Origin: Nitzschia sp. pyKryTriq1
Lineage: Eukaryota > Bacillariophyta > Bacillariophyceae > Bacillariales > Bacillariaceae
DNA length: 64,000 nt
Assembly: GCA_956465555.1 (NCBI GenBank)
Contig: OY101115.1
Location: 4,068,120 to 4,132,119 of the forward strand
Direction: 5' to 3'
The notes below the pieces were generated by a model. It searched no databases and was not told where the DNA came from. It was given only the letters and a program-made list of their open reading frames with translations. The translations under genes were made by a program, and so were the position numbers. Below are positions 48,860 to 58,314 of the stretch, one piece after another; position 1 is the stretch's first letter, and every line of letters starts with the position of its first letter.

Positions 48860-49996
48860 TTACGACGCCACCTTCTTGACAATTTGCACGATATCCTCAT
48901 CACACAGGAGATGTTCTTTGCCGCAACGTTGAGGTTGATGCTTGGCCGATCTACCCCACACCCAGGCATAGGCGAATTCGGCCATGATTCCCTTGTGCAG
49001 TCGATTACAAAACTCCTCTATCGAAGGGCTTCCTTCCGAGTGCAAAATGACTGGTCCATCGTAGTCGGGCATTTGACCTTGAGGCTTGGTGTAAATCCGA
49101 ATCATGTGGCATCTAGTCCAAATCTCTTCCATAAGGCCTTCCAGATTCCACTGGTGCTGGGATGAAATCGGAACATAATTCGGCAATTGGTCGAGAATAT
49201 CGAGTTCTTCAATGGTGATTGCATCGATTTTGTTGAATACATAGAGGACTGGCATATACGCTCGATTTCCTTCAATGACATCAATGAACTGATCCACAGT
49301 GATATCTTCTCTCAAAATAACCTCGGCACACGAGACCTTGTATTCTTTGCAAACCAAACGGGCAACCTCGGCGTTCATTCCCTTGGTCTGCAACACCGTT
49401 TCCTGGTAACCGATTCCACCCTTGTCTTTCTTGATGAATTTGACATCTGGTGGTTCTTGATTGATTCGAATTCCAAAACTAAATAGTTCCTGTTCGATAA
49501 TCTTTTTGTGCGTGACAGGTTTGCCACTATCGAGCACAATCAAGATGAGATTGCAGGTTCGTGCCGTCGAAATGACTTGCCGTCCTCTACCTTTTCCATC
49601 GGCCGCTCCTTCAATAATTCCAGGTAAATCCAAGACCTGAATTCGGGCGCCCTTGTATTTCATAGTCCCAGGGATGCACGTTAAAGTTGTGAACTCATAG
49701 GCCGCAGCCTCCGATCGTGTCCCGGTGAGCGCCGTCAACAGCGTCGATTTCCCGACCGAGGGAAACCCTACAAGCCCAATACGAGTGTCCCCACTTTTGG
49801 TCACATCAAACCCTCGTTCAGCATTTTTCGTACCCGCTGATTTGCCCCCCGGTCCGTTGATGAGCTCGGATTTGAGCTTGGCAATCTTCGCCTTGAGAGT
49901 TCCCAAGTGATAATTGGTGGCCTTGTTTTTTTGGGTCCGGGCCATTTCGGCCTCCAAGGCCGCAATTTTAGCTTGAATGCCATCTCCGTCGGACAT
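48860..49996 (-). CDS. DRG2: DRG2 developmentally regulated GTP-binding protein
   Basis: Protein of 378 residues from the ATG at 49996 (MSDGDGIQ), a length usual for the family (about 365). N-terminal helix: [20 protein letters not shown]. GTPase motifs in the OBG/DRG order: GFPSVGKST (G1), [11 protein letters not shown] (G2), [20 protein letters not shown] (G3 plus the family tail), NKID (G4). A C-terminal TGS domain runs from [12 protein letters not shown] to the end ([13 protein letters not shown]). The N-terminal residues ARTQKNKAT and the F-S-F-G-I-R-I-N stretch fit DRG2 better than DRG1. DRG proteins associate with translating ribosomes together with DFRP partners. Single exon. Confidence 0.93.
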   Translation of the reverse strand: MSDGDGIQAKIAALEAEMARTQKNKATNYHLGTLKAKIAKLKSELINGPGGKSAGTKNAERGFDVTKSGDTRIGLVGFPSVGKSTLLTALTGTRSEAAAYEFTTLTCIPGTMKYKGARIQVLDLPGIIEGAADGKGRGRQVISTARTCNLILIVLDSGKPVTHKKIIEQELFSFGIRINQEPPDVKFIKKDKGGIGYQETVLQTKGMNAEVARLVCKEYKVSCAEVILREDITVDQFIDVIEGNRAYMPVLYVFNKIDAITIEELDILDQLPNYVPISSQHQWNLEGLMEEIWTRCHMIRIYTKPQGQMPDYDGPVILHSEGSPSIEEFCNRLHKGIMAEFAYAWVWGRSAKHQPQRCGKEHLLCDEDIVQIVKKVAS

Positions 49997-50662
49997 GATG
50001 AATAAATGAATCAATGAATACGGGGAAAGCAAGTCAAATGGGGTGAATGAATGAACAAACGTTTGTTATTATTGGGAAGGAAAGTCAACAGTACGAGGGA
50101 GTGAATGGACTACAGTATGTGTGTGATATGTATTACGGTAGAGAAGTGAAGAAGCGGCACCATGCACCATCATCGTCATACTATGTATGAATACCAGGTA
50201 CCGTACCGTGTGTGTTCATAGAGAAGAGCACTGACGGACGCTTTTGGGTCGTCATCCACCCTACACGTGGAGGAGGAGCCCACGAAGGCGACCGCCGACG
50301 ACACGCCAAAAAAAAGAGCAAAGCGAATTCTCGCCCGACAATGGCCATCGTCCAACGGCCACTCAATGCAAATGCTCTAATAATCCCCATTCCATACGAT
50401 TGATTGACAACGATATACAGTACCAGGTACATCTGTTCTACAAGGTACTCTGACTATCTTATCTTCATCTTTGGTTGGATCGAAGACTGCATTAGCATTA
50501 GCATTAGCATTGCAAGCGAGACGGGGAACAAGTACTTGTACGGAGTAGTTGCACCTGGTACTGTGCGAATACTGACGGGCTATCTCTAGTAGAGAGTGGG
50601 CTACTTCGTATCACCACCACACCAGTAGCAGAGGCTTTGACAATTCACATTCGCACTGACTC
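49997..50662. other. Divergent intergenic region
   Basis: A 666-bp region between DRG2 and the AT-hook gene. GTAC patches at 50190-50210, 50415-50450 and 50530-50575; a (GCATTA)n run (four copies) at about 50491-50512. Expected to hold two promoters; no gene supported. Confidence 0.55.
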
Positions 50663-52707
50663 ATGAAGACACAGGCCACCATTGCGGAAATCAAAAGTGT
50701 ATCCTCGGCGTCTCAGCCAGAAGAAGAAGAAGCCGCCATTTTGAGCAGCGATTCGAGTACTCGCAGTGCTAATACTGGTAGTGCTGGTGCGGAACAACCA
50801 CCAACATCACCACTCAAAGTTCGACCTGTCATCCAGCAGCAGCATCAGCAGCAGCAGCAGCAGCCGGATTTTGACAAACCCAAAGTGGCACCTAGCCCGG
50901 CGCCCGTACCAGTTCAAGGAGGAGAAGACGAAGTCATTCGAGTCTCTCACGTGCGAAAAATCATCATCAACACGAACACTACTACGAGTACTTCTACTTC
51001 TACTAAGGAACCATCACCCGCATCGGCATTGCAAAGCAATCCTGCGCCGCCTCGCGAGGAACTGAAAGATAGAACGAAAAGCAACGAGTCGTCGAAGAAC
51101 CATCTCACTCCTGGTCATCATAAGCACCACACCAGTAGCGAGAAAAAGAAGCCGCAAAAAACAATGAGTCGTCGCCATGCCGAAATGTCCGACGATGAGG
51201 AGGAGTCCGAGTCGTCGTCGGACTCCGAGCCGATGGATGTGATTGAGAAATCGCCTTACGAGGCGAACATGGATGCCGAAAAGGGTGAAGAATTGTTTAC
51301 AAGAATGAAACATGTCTTAAAAGAAAGAAAAGAGGGAAATGACTATGGAACGCTCGACGCGGAGGCCACCCGGATATTTGGGGGCAATGCTTGGTCTTTA
51401 GTCAAAGCAAACGGTGCGTATATTTCGTTCGATTATTATTGGAGTGTCGGTGCCTGTCAAGGTGTACCGTACCGTATTGGTGATGATGTCTCTCACGTTG
51501 TTTTATTCTTCTTCTTTCCTGTTTCGCTACTGTTCTAGCTTTAATTGAAAAGTCTGGCATGGTATACAGTCAAGAATGGTGTAATGGAAACATTCGAGGC
51601 AACTACATGGGAAAAATACCCTTGGACTTGCTGTTGCTTTGTCTCGTTTCAAACCGATTAGCCAAAGCGCAGGATCTTCTACTGTCGGGCTTGACGAGAG
51701 ATTTTGAAGTGACTGGAATTGTTCAAGAAGCCATCAAAACGTGGAAGCTCAGTGGCTATGACAAGGTACGTGGAAGGAGGAAGAAAATGGACGAACAAGA
51801 ATTCAGGAGTTGAGTTGTGTGTCGTGATGCTATTTCTCATTGCTTGTTTCTCCCTCTTTAGATTCTTGGTGTATCGAACAAGAACATGCAGTTCCAAACG
51901 AGAAGACGAGATTGCTACAAGTGTGCTATTTTTGTCGGCCGTGCGTATGGTTGCTACAAGGCATTTTCGACGACAAAGAAGCTTGAATCCTCGCTGATGG
52001 CCAAGATAAAGACGTGCTTGGATATGATGGAGCTTCACCTCCAGGAGCCCAGTGCTTCCTCAAAGAAGAAAAGAAAGTCTGAAGAACTGGCGGCAACTAT
52101 CGTGACGAGTAGTAAAGAGGTTCCGAACAAAGTCGCTTCGGATAGTGCTACTGGAGAGCCTCCGAAACGCAAACGTGGAAGACCCCGAAAGAATCCCCCC
52201 CTTAATACTGCGGCTAAAGCTCCTGACAATGGAGATGATATTGTTTCAAAAGACTCATTGGTGGAGGATTACGATGGCATGGTTCCTTACAATCCTCCCA
52301 AGAAAAGAGGCCGAACTAGTAGCTCAGTTTCCAAGAAGGCGAACAAGGACTTGTCAGACGAGGAAGTGGACGACGATGATGATATGGTTCCTTATAATCC
52401 TCCTGTTCGAGGGAGCAACGGAAAGGCTCGAAAGAGCTCAACTGCAAACAGCACTAGTGGAACCAAGACGAAAAGCACTGCTGCGGCAGTAATTGCAGGC
52501 ACGAGTACGAATTCACTATCCAACCTCGTTTCCAAGTTCGAAGCGCAATACGAAGCCATGGGTGAAGCATACAAGCAAATGGGTTTCACGCTACAAGAAT
52601 TGAAATCCAAGATTCAAGAAAATCGCACTGCTACGGAAGAAGAAATTCGCAACGAGCTGTTGCTAGAAGTTCAAGACAATCTGTTGAGAAGCTTCGGAAA
52701 GAAATAG
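50663..52707 (+). CDS. AT-hook nuclear protein, three exons, function unknown
   Basis: Exons 50663-51413, 51539-51765 and 51862-52707 (introns 125 and 96 bp, GT..AG) give 607 residues. The first 200 residues are low complexity: Ser/Glu-rich, a Gln/His run (QQQHQQQQQQ), Thr/Ser runs and an acidic DDEEESESSSDSEPMD block. A folded region spans about residues 205-375 (GEELFTRMKHVLKE, AEATRIFGGNAWSLVKA, IPLDLLLLCLVSNRLAKAQD, RRRDCYKCAIFVGRAYGCYK); I recognise no family. A canonical AT-hook core is in KRKRGRPRKNP, indicating minor-groove DNA binding. The motif D-(D/G)-MVPYNPP occurs twice after it, each time with a basic partner. A C-terminal helix (SNLVSKFEAQYEAMGEAYK) may be a coiled coil. It is probably a chromatin-associated regulator. 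Confidence 0.72.
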
Positions 52708-52798
52708 AATAGTGTGCAAGGCAAGGAATTATTATTGCAAGCATCACAGTCATAGTAGTGGCACTGTGAATCTTCTTTAGCATTATTTGTTTTTCTAG

Positions 52799-54271
52799 CT
52801 ATGCACCGTCGTTATCGTTGCTGCTACGAATGTCGATCGAATTGGTGCCCCCCTTACCGTAGATATCCAGTCGTTTGACAGGAGAGATTCGCCCCATGGT
52901 CGACAAAAGGTCGTCCGCCTTGTCAAACATACCAAGAGCACCTCCTGTGTGCCAGAAAAGAATATTCTTCCCTCGATAGCTTTCGGCCTCATCGCCCTCC
53001 AATACAGTGGTGAAAAAATGATAGAGAGCCTTCCCTGAGTAAACGGGATCCAAGACGACACCCGTTTCCAGAGCAAGGGTCGAAATGAAATCAAGTTCTT
53101 CGGGAGTACTTGCGGCGTAACCCAATCCCTTTCCTTGATGGGCGATCATGTTCTTTCGGATGTAGTCCTCTGTCGTCATTCCATCTCCCACTACCAATCC
53201 CATTTCATCTGCGATACCAGCGACGTAATTGTAAAAATAATCCGGAGAATCGCACACACCCATGGCATGGACGATCGGCTTGCTTTGGAATATCTCGCTT
53301 TCAAAGGCCAGACCCATACCTACCGTAATACCAGCAGCGGTTCCTCCACTCCCACATGCAAATAGTACATGATCCAATGATGGCTTGGATTCGATGGAAT
53401 TCCATTGCGACAATAATTCATCGACTCCGTCAATATATCCGAACGTACCCAACCCATTGGAGCCACCCACTGGAATCGTGTAGACTTTCCCAGCAGCGGT
53501 ATTACTAGTACCACCACTGGTATCGTCTTCTAGATGGCTGCGCAGTCGGCTCACCAGTTCTTTGGATCCTACTCGACCATATTCTCCTGGCGTGCAAGTG
53601 TAGATGGAGCTTCCGACCAGTCGATCAAATAAGATATTTCCAGTATAGCCCATCCCATTTTCACTGGGCGGCGCAGCCTGCTGAATTTCATTCGCTCTAG
53701 CGGTTCGCAAAATCAAATGCGGCTCCAAGCCGACCATTCGGCACGCTGCAGCTGTCGCTCGACAGTGATTGCTCTGCTCTCCTCCAATGGTGATGATCTT
53801 TTGATACCCGTTTTGCAAGGCATCCGCCAACAAGAATTCCAGTTTGCGAATCTTGTTGCCACCCGTTTCGCAACCTCCTGTCATATCATCGCGTTTGATG
53901 TACATCGTGATGCCCAAATCTTTCAATCGCTTCATCATGGACGATGATGTCTCCTTGCTGGTTGTGGTGCTGGTCCACTGGTAAAGCGGTGTCGGAAGAT
54001 TAGCCATGTGCAATCGACCTGCCGTAGGTGGATTTTGAAATTTATCCTTGGCCCAGCTCGGAAGTTCGTAGTCGTATCGAGTAGACAGAGGCTGTCCGAT
54101 GGACAACGCCCGTGTCGTAGCAGGCGGCGACGACGAAGTCGTGGCCATGATGATGGAGAGTTGGAGTAGTGATACCGATGCCAAGTGCCGAAAACTTCTT
54201 CTTGTCGTTGTTGAAGTGCGAGAAATATTCGTTTTAGTCCTGCTTGTGGCAATGAAACACTTCTTGTACAT
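52799..54271 (-). CDS. D-cysteine desulfhydrase / ACC deaminase family PLP enzyme
   Basis: Single exon, 490 residues. These fold-type II PLP enzymes break D-cysteine to pyruvate, sulfide and ammonia, or deaminate ACC. Catalytic landmarks: MYIKRDDMTGGCETGGNKIR with the PLP Lys in GGNKIRKLEF, TIGGEQSNHCRATAAACRMV (the Ser-Asn-His loop), YTIPVGGSNGLGTFGYIDG, FACGSGGTAAGI (phosphate loop) and the late FWHTGGALGMF. The first 45 residues are Arg/Ser/Thr-rich with no acidic residue (RTKTNISRTSTTTRRSFRHL), like a mitochondrial presequence; a second Met at residue 42 could make a cytosolic form. The sequence cannot settle D-Cys versus ACC specificity. Confidence 0.85.
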   Translation of the reverse strand: MYKKCFIATSRTKTNISRTSTTTRRSFRHLASVSLLQLSIIMATTSSSPPATTRALSIGQPLSTRYDYELPSWAKDKFQNPPTAGRLHMANLPTPLYQWTSTTTSKETSSSMMKRLKDLGITMYIKRDDMTGGCETGGNKIRKLEFLLADALQNGYQKIITIGGEQSNHCRATAAACRMVGLEPHLILRTARANEIQQAAPPSENGMGYTGNILFDRLVGSSIYTCTPGEYGRVGSKELVSRLRSHLEDDTSGGTSNTAAGKVYTIPVGGSNGLGTFGYIDGVDELLSQWNSIESKPSLDHVLFACGSGGTAAGITVGMGLAFESEIFQSKPIVHAMGVCDSPDYFYNYVAGIADEMGLVVGDGMTTEDYIRKNMIAHQGKGLGYAASTPEELDFISTLALETGVVLDPVYSGKALYHFFTTVLEGDEAESYRGKNILFWHTGGALGMFDKADDLLSTMGRISPVKRLDIYGKGGTNSIDIRSSNDNDGA

Positions 54272-54733
54272 ACTCGTAGTCCAAGGAGGAGGAAGATGAT
54301 GCAGAGTTGGTCTCTACGCGTAGTAGAGAGTCTAGAGTAGAGTCGGTGGGAGCGCTTCTTGTGAGTGTTGTGTTTCGCATGTTCTTGTTTTCGACTAACG
54401 ATGTGTTTTGAAAGATCTGGATCTTTGAAGCGGAAATACATCGATCCACGTACTGGTATGTACCGGTATGTCTGTCCAGCATCCGTCTCATGTACCGGGT
54501 ACTGATGTACCGGCGTATACTCGTACTGTAGACGCGCCCACCGCGGGGCCCGCCCCGCCTATGCTAGAGTAATAGGGGGGCTACAGTACGCGTACAATAC
54601 CTGTAGTAGGGACTACTACTACCGTAATTTACATGTTTACGTACGGGAAGAAATTCTTCGTACTTAGCGGCGTATTCGTTGTGTCTCTTTTTGTGTGGTC
54701 CTCGCCCGCTCCACAACAACAGCACGGAAAGAG
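54272..54733. other. Divergent intergenic region with GTAC island
   Basis: A 462-bp region shared by the desulfhydrase and sulfotransferase genes. A GTAC/CCGG patch at about 54448-54530, then CCGCGGGGCCCGCCCCGCC (54541-54559), and another patch to 54620. No gene. Confidence 0.55.
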
Positions 54734-55955
54734 ATGAAGGGTATCTACACTAATAGAAGAATCATCTTGAGAAGGATTCTTTCACTGTTAACTATTCTTG
54801 CATTGTCCAATCAACTGTGGGTGGGTGGGTCGTTATATTCTTCAAGACATGATCATGCGTCTCGAATGGAGGATTTTGATTTGATGGAAGCGGATAGACT
54901 CGAGCATGACAACTTTGGCAAAAGAATTATCCTGGACAAGCTCCACAATGCGGGCTTGAACCTGACCAGCCTCGATAAAGAAACTCTTGCTTCCATTCCG
55001 GATTGGATGACAATCAGAAATGTGCTCGGTTCATCGACACCCCATATCCTTGGGCTAGAGACCTGTGAGACGTTCCAGTCACTTGTTCAAAACAAATCAC
55101 GGTACATTGGAGGTATGTCGATGATCGCACCTCAGTCACTCAGATACAGCATCATGTGTTTTTGATTCATTTGAGCTCATCTTCTTCATTTTTGGCTTTT
55201 ATACTACTTGTTTGACAGTGAGTGGCTTTTTCAATAGTGGAACCAACTTGCTGGCATATTTACTCGATGAAAACTGTGAGTTTCCTGACGGAAAGGGGCA
55301 ACCACTTTGGCAGGTTCCATGGGGCAAACACACTGGTGCAACAGCACAAAATAAACGTACAGTTCCTGGGTATGAGAAGTACAACAAAAGCCAAGTTCTA
55401 CCGGCGGTAATGGTTCGGAACCCATTTGAAGCACTTGAATCTTTGTGTAAAAATCCATATTCTGTGCATTATACTTCTTCGGAAAATGTGGAAAGTGCCT
55501 GCCCATTCGTGGTGGATCACCAAACTGGCAAGCTCCTAGCTGTGGATGTTGGGAAACATAAGCCTTGGACTAGATACCCTTCCATTGTGCACTACTGGAA
55601 TCAATGGTATCAGGAGTATGCAAACAAGTTTTCACACCCTAGGCTCATTATCCGCTTGGAAGACTTGACCATATATCCAAAAGAGACTGTTCGCACTGTC
55701 TGCGAGTGTGCAGGTGGCACTGTGGTGGACGATGAAGATTTCAAATACCTGCTCTCTAGCGCCAAAAAAGATATGGGGCATGGTGAAGAAAGCGAAAAGA
55801 ATGGATTGATAGAGGCTTGGTCCCGGATTGGCCGAGAGGTGCCATTTTCGGTGCAGGATTATGAAGCTACACAGACTCATTTGGATAGGGAGCTTATGGC
55901 TGGTTTCCGCTACAAGTCACCACAGAGAAAACAAACAAAACTACGAATCTACTAG
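54734..55955 (+). CDS. Membrane-anchored sulfotransferase-like protein, two exons
   Basis: Exons 54734-55112 and 55219-55955; the 106-bp intron has GTATGT and ACAG ends and the frame is kept (SRYIG to VSGFFNSGTN), giving 371 residues. I chose the ATG at 54734; the frame upstream has only GTG. A signal anchor spans about residues 11-34 (LSLLTILALSNQLWVGG). The P-loop is VSGFFNSGTNLLAYLL (PAPS binding). The second cofactor block is VLPAVMVRNPFEALESLCKN. The strand LIIRLEDLTIYPKETV is a common third block. The C-terminus is basic (KSPQRKQTKLR). The layout is that of a Golgi carbohydrate or tyrosylprotein sulfotransferase; the acceptor is unknown. Confidence 0.75.
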
Positions 55956-56437
55956 CTATTGTGTGTGGGGATAGAGCACTTGTTATTATCTATCCTACTA
56001 GCTAGCTAGAGAGGAGTTGCTGCTATGGCCAACTGGACAGATTGTCCAAATAAATTCCAAGAGGCGGAAAGGCTTGAGGCAGGAAAGCAGAGTCAAGAAT
56101 CCGATCCGGAGGGGACACCACCACTACGTGTATAATCGTAGTAGTAGTACGTGCTACATTTCATTTCCGTGGTTTCTGAACACGATATTCTCTAGTAGTG
56201 TATAGTATTATCTTGAACACACCGCGGTGAAAGTACGCGCTTTTTGTTATTATTAGTTCATCGACAGGCATCGCGGTGAAAGTACACTATTGTAATACGT
56301 GCTTTTTGTTTTCGAGTTTGTGCTCACTGTGTTGAGTATTACTCGTAAATTGTCCCGTCTCTATCCTCTATTCTCCATTATTATTTTCAATTTCCATTGT
56401 CATCCTTTCGACTGATGATTGATTGAGTGAAGAAAGA
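55956..56437. other. Intergenic between tandem genes
   Basis: A 482-bp spacer. Two copies of a CGCGGTGAAAGTAC motif, each followed by GCTTTTTGTT, lie at about 56224-56310 and form a short imperfect direct repeat. Few GTAC words. No gene. Confidence 0.5.
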
Positions 56438-58210
56438 ATGAGTGCTATTAATACTAGTACAGCGCCACCGCCATGGAAAGACAAATCCCGTAATAATGTG
56501 ATTATCATGAGTGAGGCAGGCAAGCCGATTTTCGCACGGCATGGGTCGGATGATCCAGAAATTGTACGACTGTGCGGGTTGCTACAAGCGATTCGAACGG
56601 CTACCAATAATAGTAATACCCAGGGGAATCATCACCAACATCCATCGGCATTGGAATTGGGGGAGATTCAGTGTCTAGAATCTGACAATGTCTGCATCGT
56701 TTTCATGTCAGTCGGGAGCATCACGTTGGTTTCCATTTCGAAAAGGAGTAAAGAAGAAGGCAGCAAAGGGATGATTGTTGAAACAGAAGCGTTTCTGCGA
56801 CTTCAATTGGAGTATCTCTATGCCCAATTGATATTCAACCTGACCGATCAAGTGCAAACGATCTTTCAACATAATCCGGGGTATGACTTGAGAAGTATGA
56901 TGGTTTCAGGCGACAACCTGCTACACGGTCTTTTGAATGAGAGTGGGCCCGATGGCAATGCAGGTCCCTTTCTGGTCGGAGGTGTCCAATCGGTCTTTCC
57001 GATTTCCCACAGGAATCGAAAGAAGACATCACATGTATTGCATTCTGTGGGGAGCAAGACGGAAAATCTAGCGTTTGCTTTGATTGTCTTGGGGGACAAA
57101 CTCGTATCCTTGGTTCAGCCGTCATATCGAGGACATCAACTGAGGGTATCCGATTTGCACTTGATTCTCAATTTTGTGAACAAACAACCCGGCCTCTTAA
57201 CAAGTGAGCTTTGGATTCCCATGTGCCTTCCCCGCTTCAATTCTTCGGGATTTTTGTATGCCTACACGCACTGTCTTGACGTGGAGTCTAGACTATGCCT
57301 AATTTTGATCAGTTCTCACAACACAACCGAGCAATTTCAACTCTTGCGAGCAGCCTCGGCCAAGATTCGAGACGAACTTAGTTTTCCATCGACAATCGAT
57401 AGTGTTTTGACAATAACGACCAATACAACGCCATCGACAACGGAAGAAGAGGAATCGGCAACACCAAATAATATGACGCCGCGTAAAGATGTCGAATGGA
57501 CGAGAGAAGAATCCTTTGATATTGATGACGACTACGTGACGATTTCCAGCGATATCGTGGACCGACGAAGCAATGCTGCAGGAGGCCACATTTCGTTACT
57601 CCAGGAAATTCGGGACAGCTTGGAATTCTCGTCCTTTGAGCACATTGCCAATCGATATCTCGGTAGTGGCAACAACGATGATGATTCTTCTTTAATACTG
57701 CACTTTCTCTTTCGAGTGGACGTGGCTGTAAAATCGAGCTCCAGCAGACATTCCTCTGGCGGAAAAGGATATCTGACACAATGTATCAGTCCTCACCCTA
57801 TTCCCTTTCCTTTTACAACAAGTGCGGCCCGACGACGTCTATGGACGTACTATCAACAGCTTAGCTTGCGCTTGAGACTCGGCTCGGCAACCCCAGAGTC
57901 TTGCCATGATGCATTTGATATGATTTCGAATGGCTCTAACACAACAGAGGCAGCCTTTCCAGGGATTGCCCGGGATTGTCCAGCAATGGGTTTACTGGAA
58001 TCGCCGCCAAATGTCCACGGAGTCACGTATATTGCGGAAGAAAGCGAAATCTTCCTTGCCATGAACGGACGAGACTTCGAACTCTACATGGTCGCGTCCA
58101 ACGTTATCCCTATCAAACAAGCCGCAGCGTTGGGGACCAAGCTAGTACGACGCCTCATGGCCGACGAAAAGAAACTGTTTCTATCGTCTCCGTTGACATG
58201 GAAAGAGTAA
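56438..58210 (+). CDS. MON1: MON1, Rab7 guanine-nucleotide exchange subunit
   Basis: Single exon, 590 residues from the ATG at 56438 (five codons upstream are open but start with TTG). MON1 with CCZ1 activates Rab7 on late endosomes and vacuoles. The first longin-type domain starts KDKSRNNVIIMSEAGKPIFA, matching the family's K-x-x-F-V-L-S-x-A-G-K-P-I-x-x-R-x-G block, followed by LCGLLQAIRTA and VCIVFMSVGSITLVSISK. The LRLQLEYLYAQLIFNLTDQV helix and a NLAFALIVLGDKLVSLVQP strand pair follow. The second and third longin parts include LWIPMCLPRFNSSGFLYAY and the end region with EIFLAMNGRDFELYMVASN. Together with VPS16 in the same window it belongs to the endosome-to-vacuole fusion route. Convergent with the G8 gene, 104 bp apart. 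Confidence 0.9.
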   Translation: MSAINTSTAPPPWKDKSRNNVIIMSEAGKPIFARHGSDDPEIVRLCGLLQAIRTATNNSNTQGNHHQHPSALELGEIQCLESDNVCIVFMSVGSITLVSISKRSKEEGSKGMIVETEAFLRLQLEYLYAQLIFNLTDQVQTIFQHNPGYDLRSMMVSGDNLLHGLLNESGPDGNAGPFLVGGVQSVFPISHRNRKKTSHVLHSVGSKTENLAFALIVLGDKLVSLVQPSYRGHQLRVSDLHLILNFVNKQPGLLTSELWIPMCLPRFNSSGFLYAYTHCLDVESRLCLILISSHNTTEQFQLLRAASAKIRDELSFPSTIDSVLTITTNTTPSTTEEEESATPNNMTPRKDVEWTREESFDIDDDYVTISSDIVDRRSNAAGGHISLLQEIRDSLEFSSFEHIANRYLGSGNNDDDSSLILHFLFRVDVAVKSSSSRHSSGGKGYLTQCISPHPIPFPFTTSAARRRLWTYYQQLSLRLRLGSATPESCHDAFDMISNGSNTTEAAFPGIARDCPAMGLLESPPNVHGVTYIAEESEIFLAMNGRDFELYMVASNVIPIKQAAALGTKLVRRLMADEKKLFLSSPLTWKE

Positions 58211-58314
58211 ATTAAAAACGGAAGTAACATAATTTAGCTCCAACTACCGTACGAATAACAGTGTGCATGAAATGCGTGTGTATCTCTTTAGTCTCTACTA
58301 GTAGATAGTCTAAC

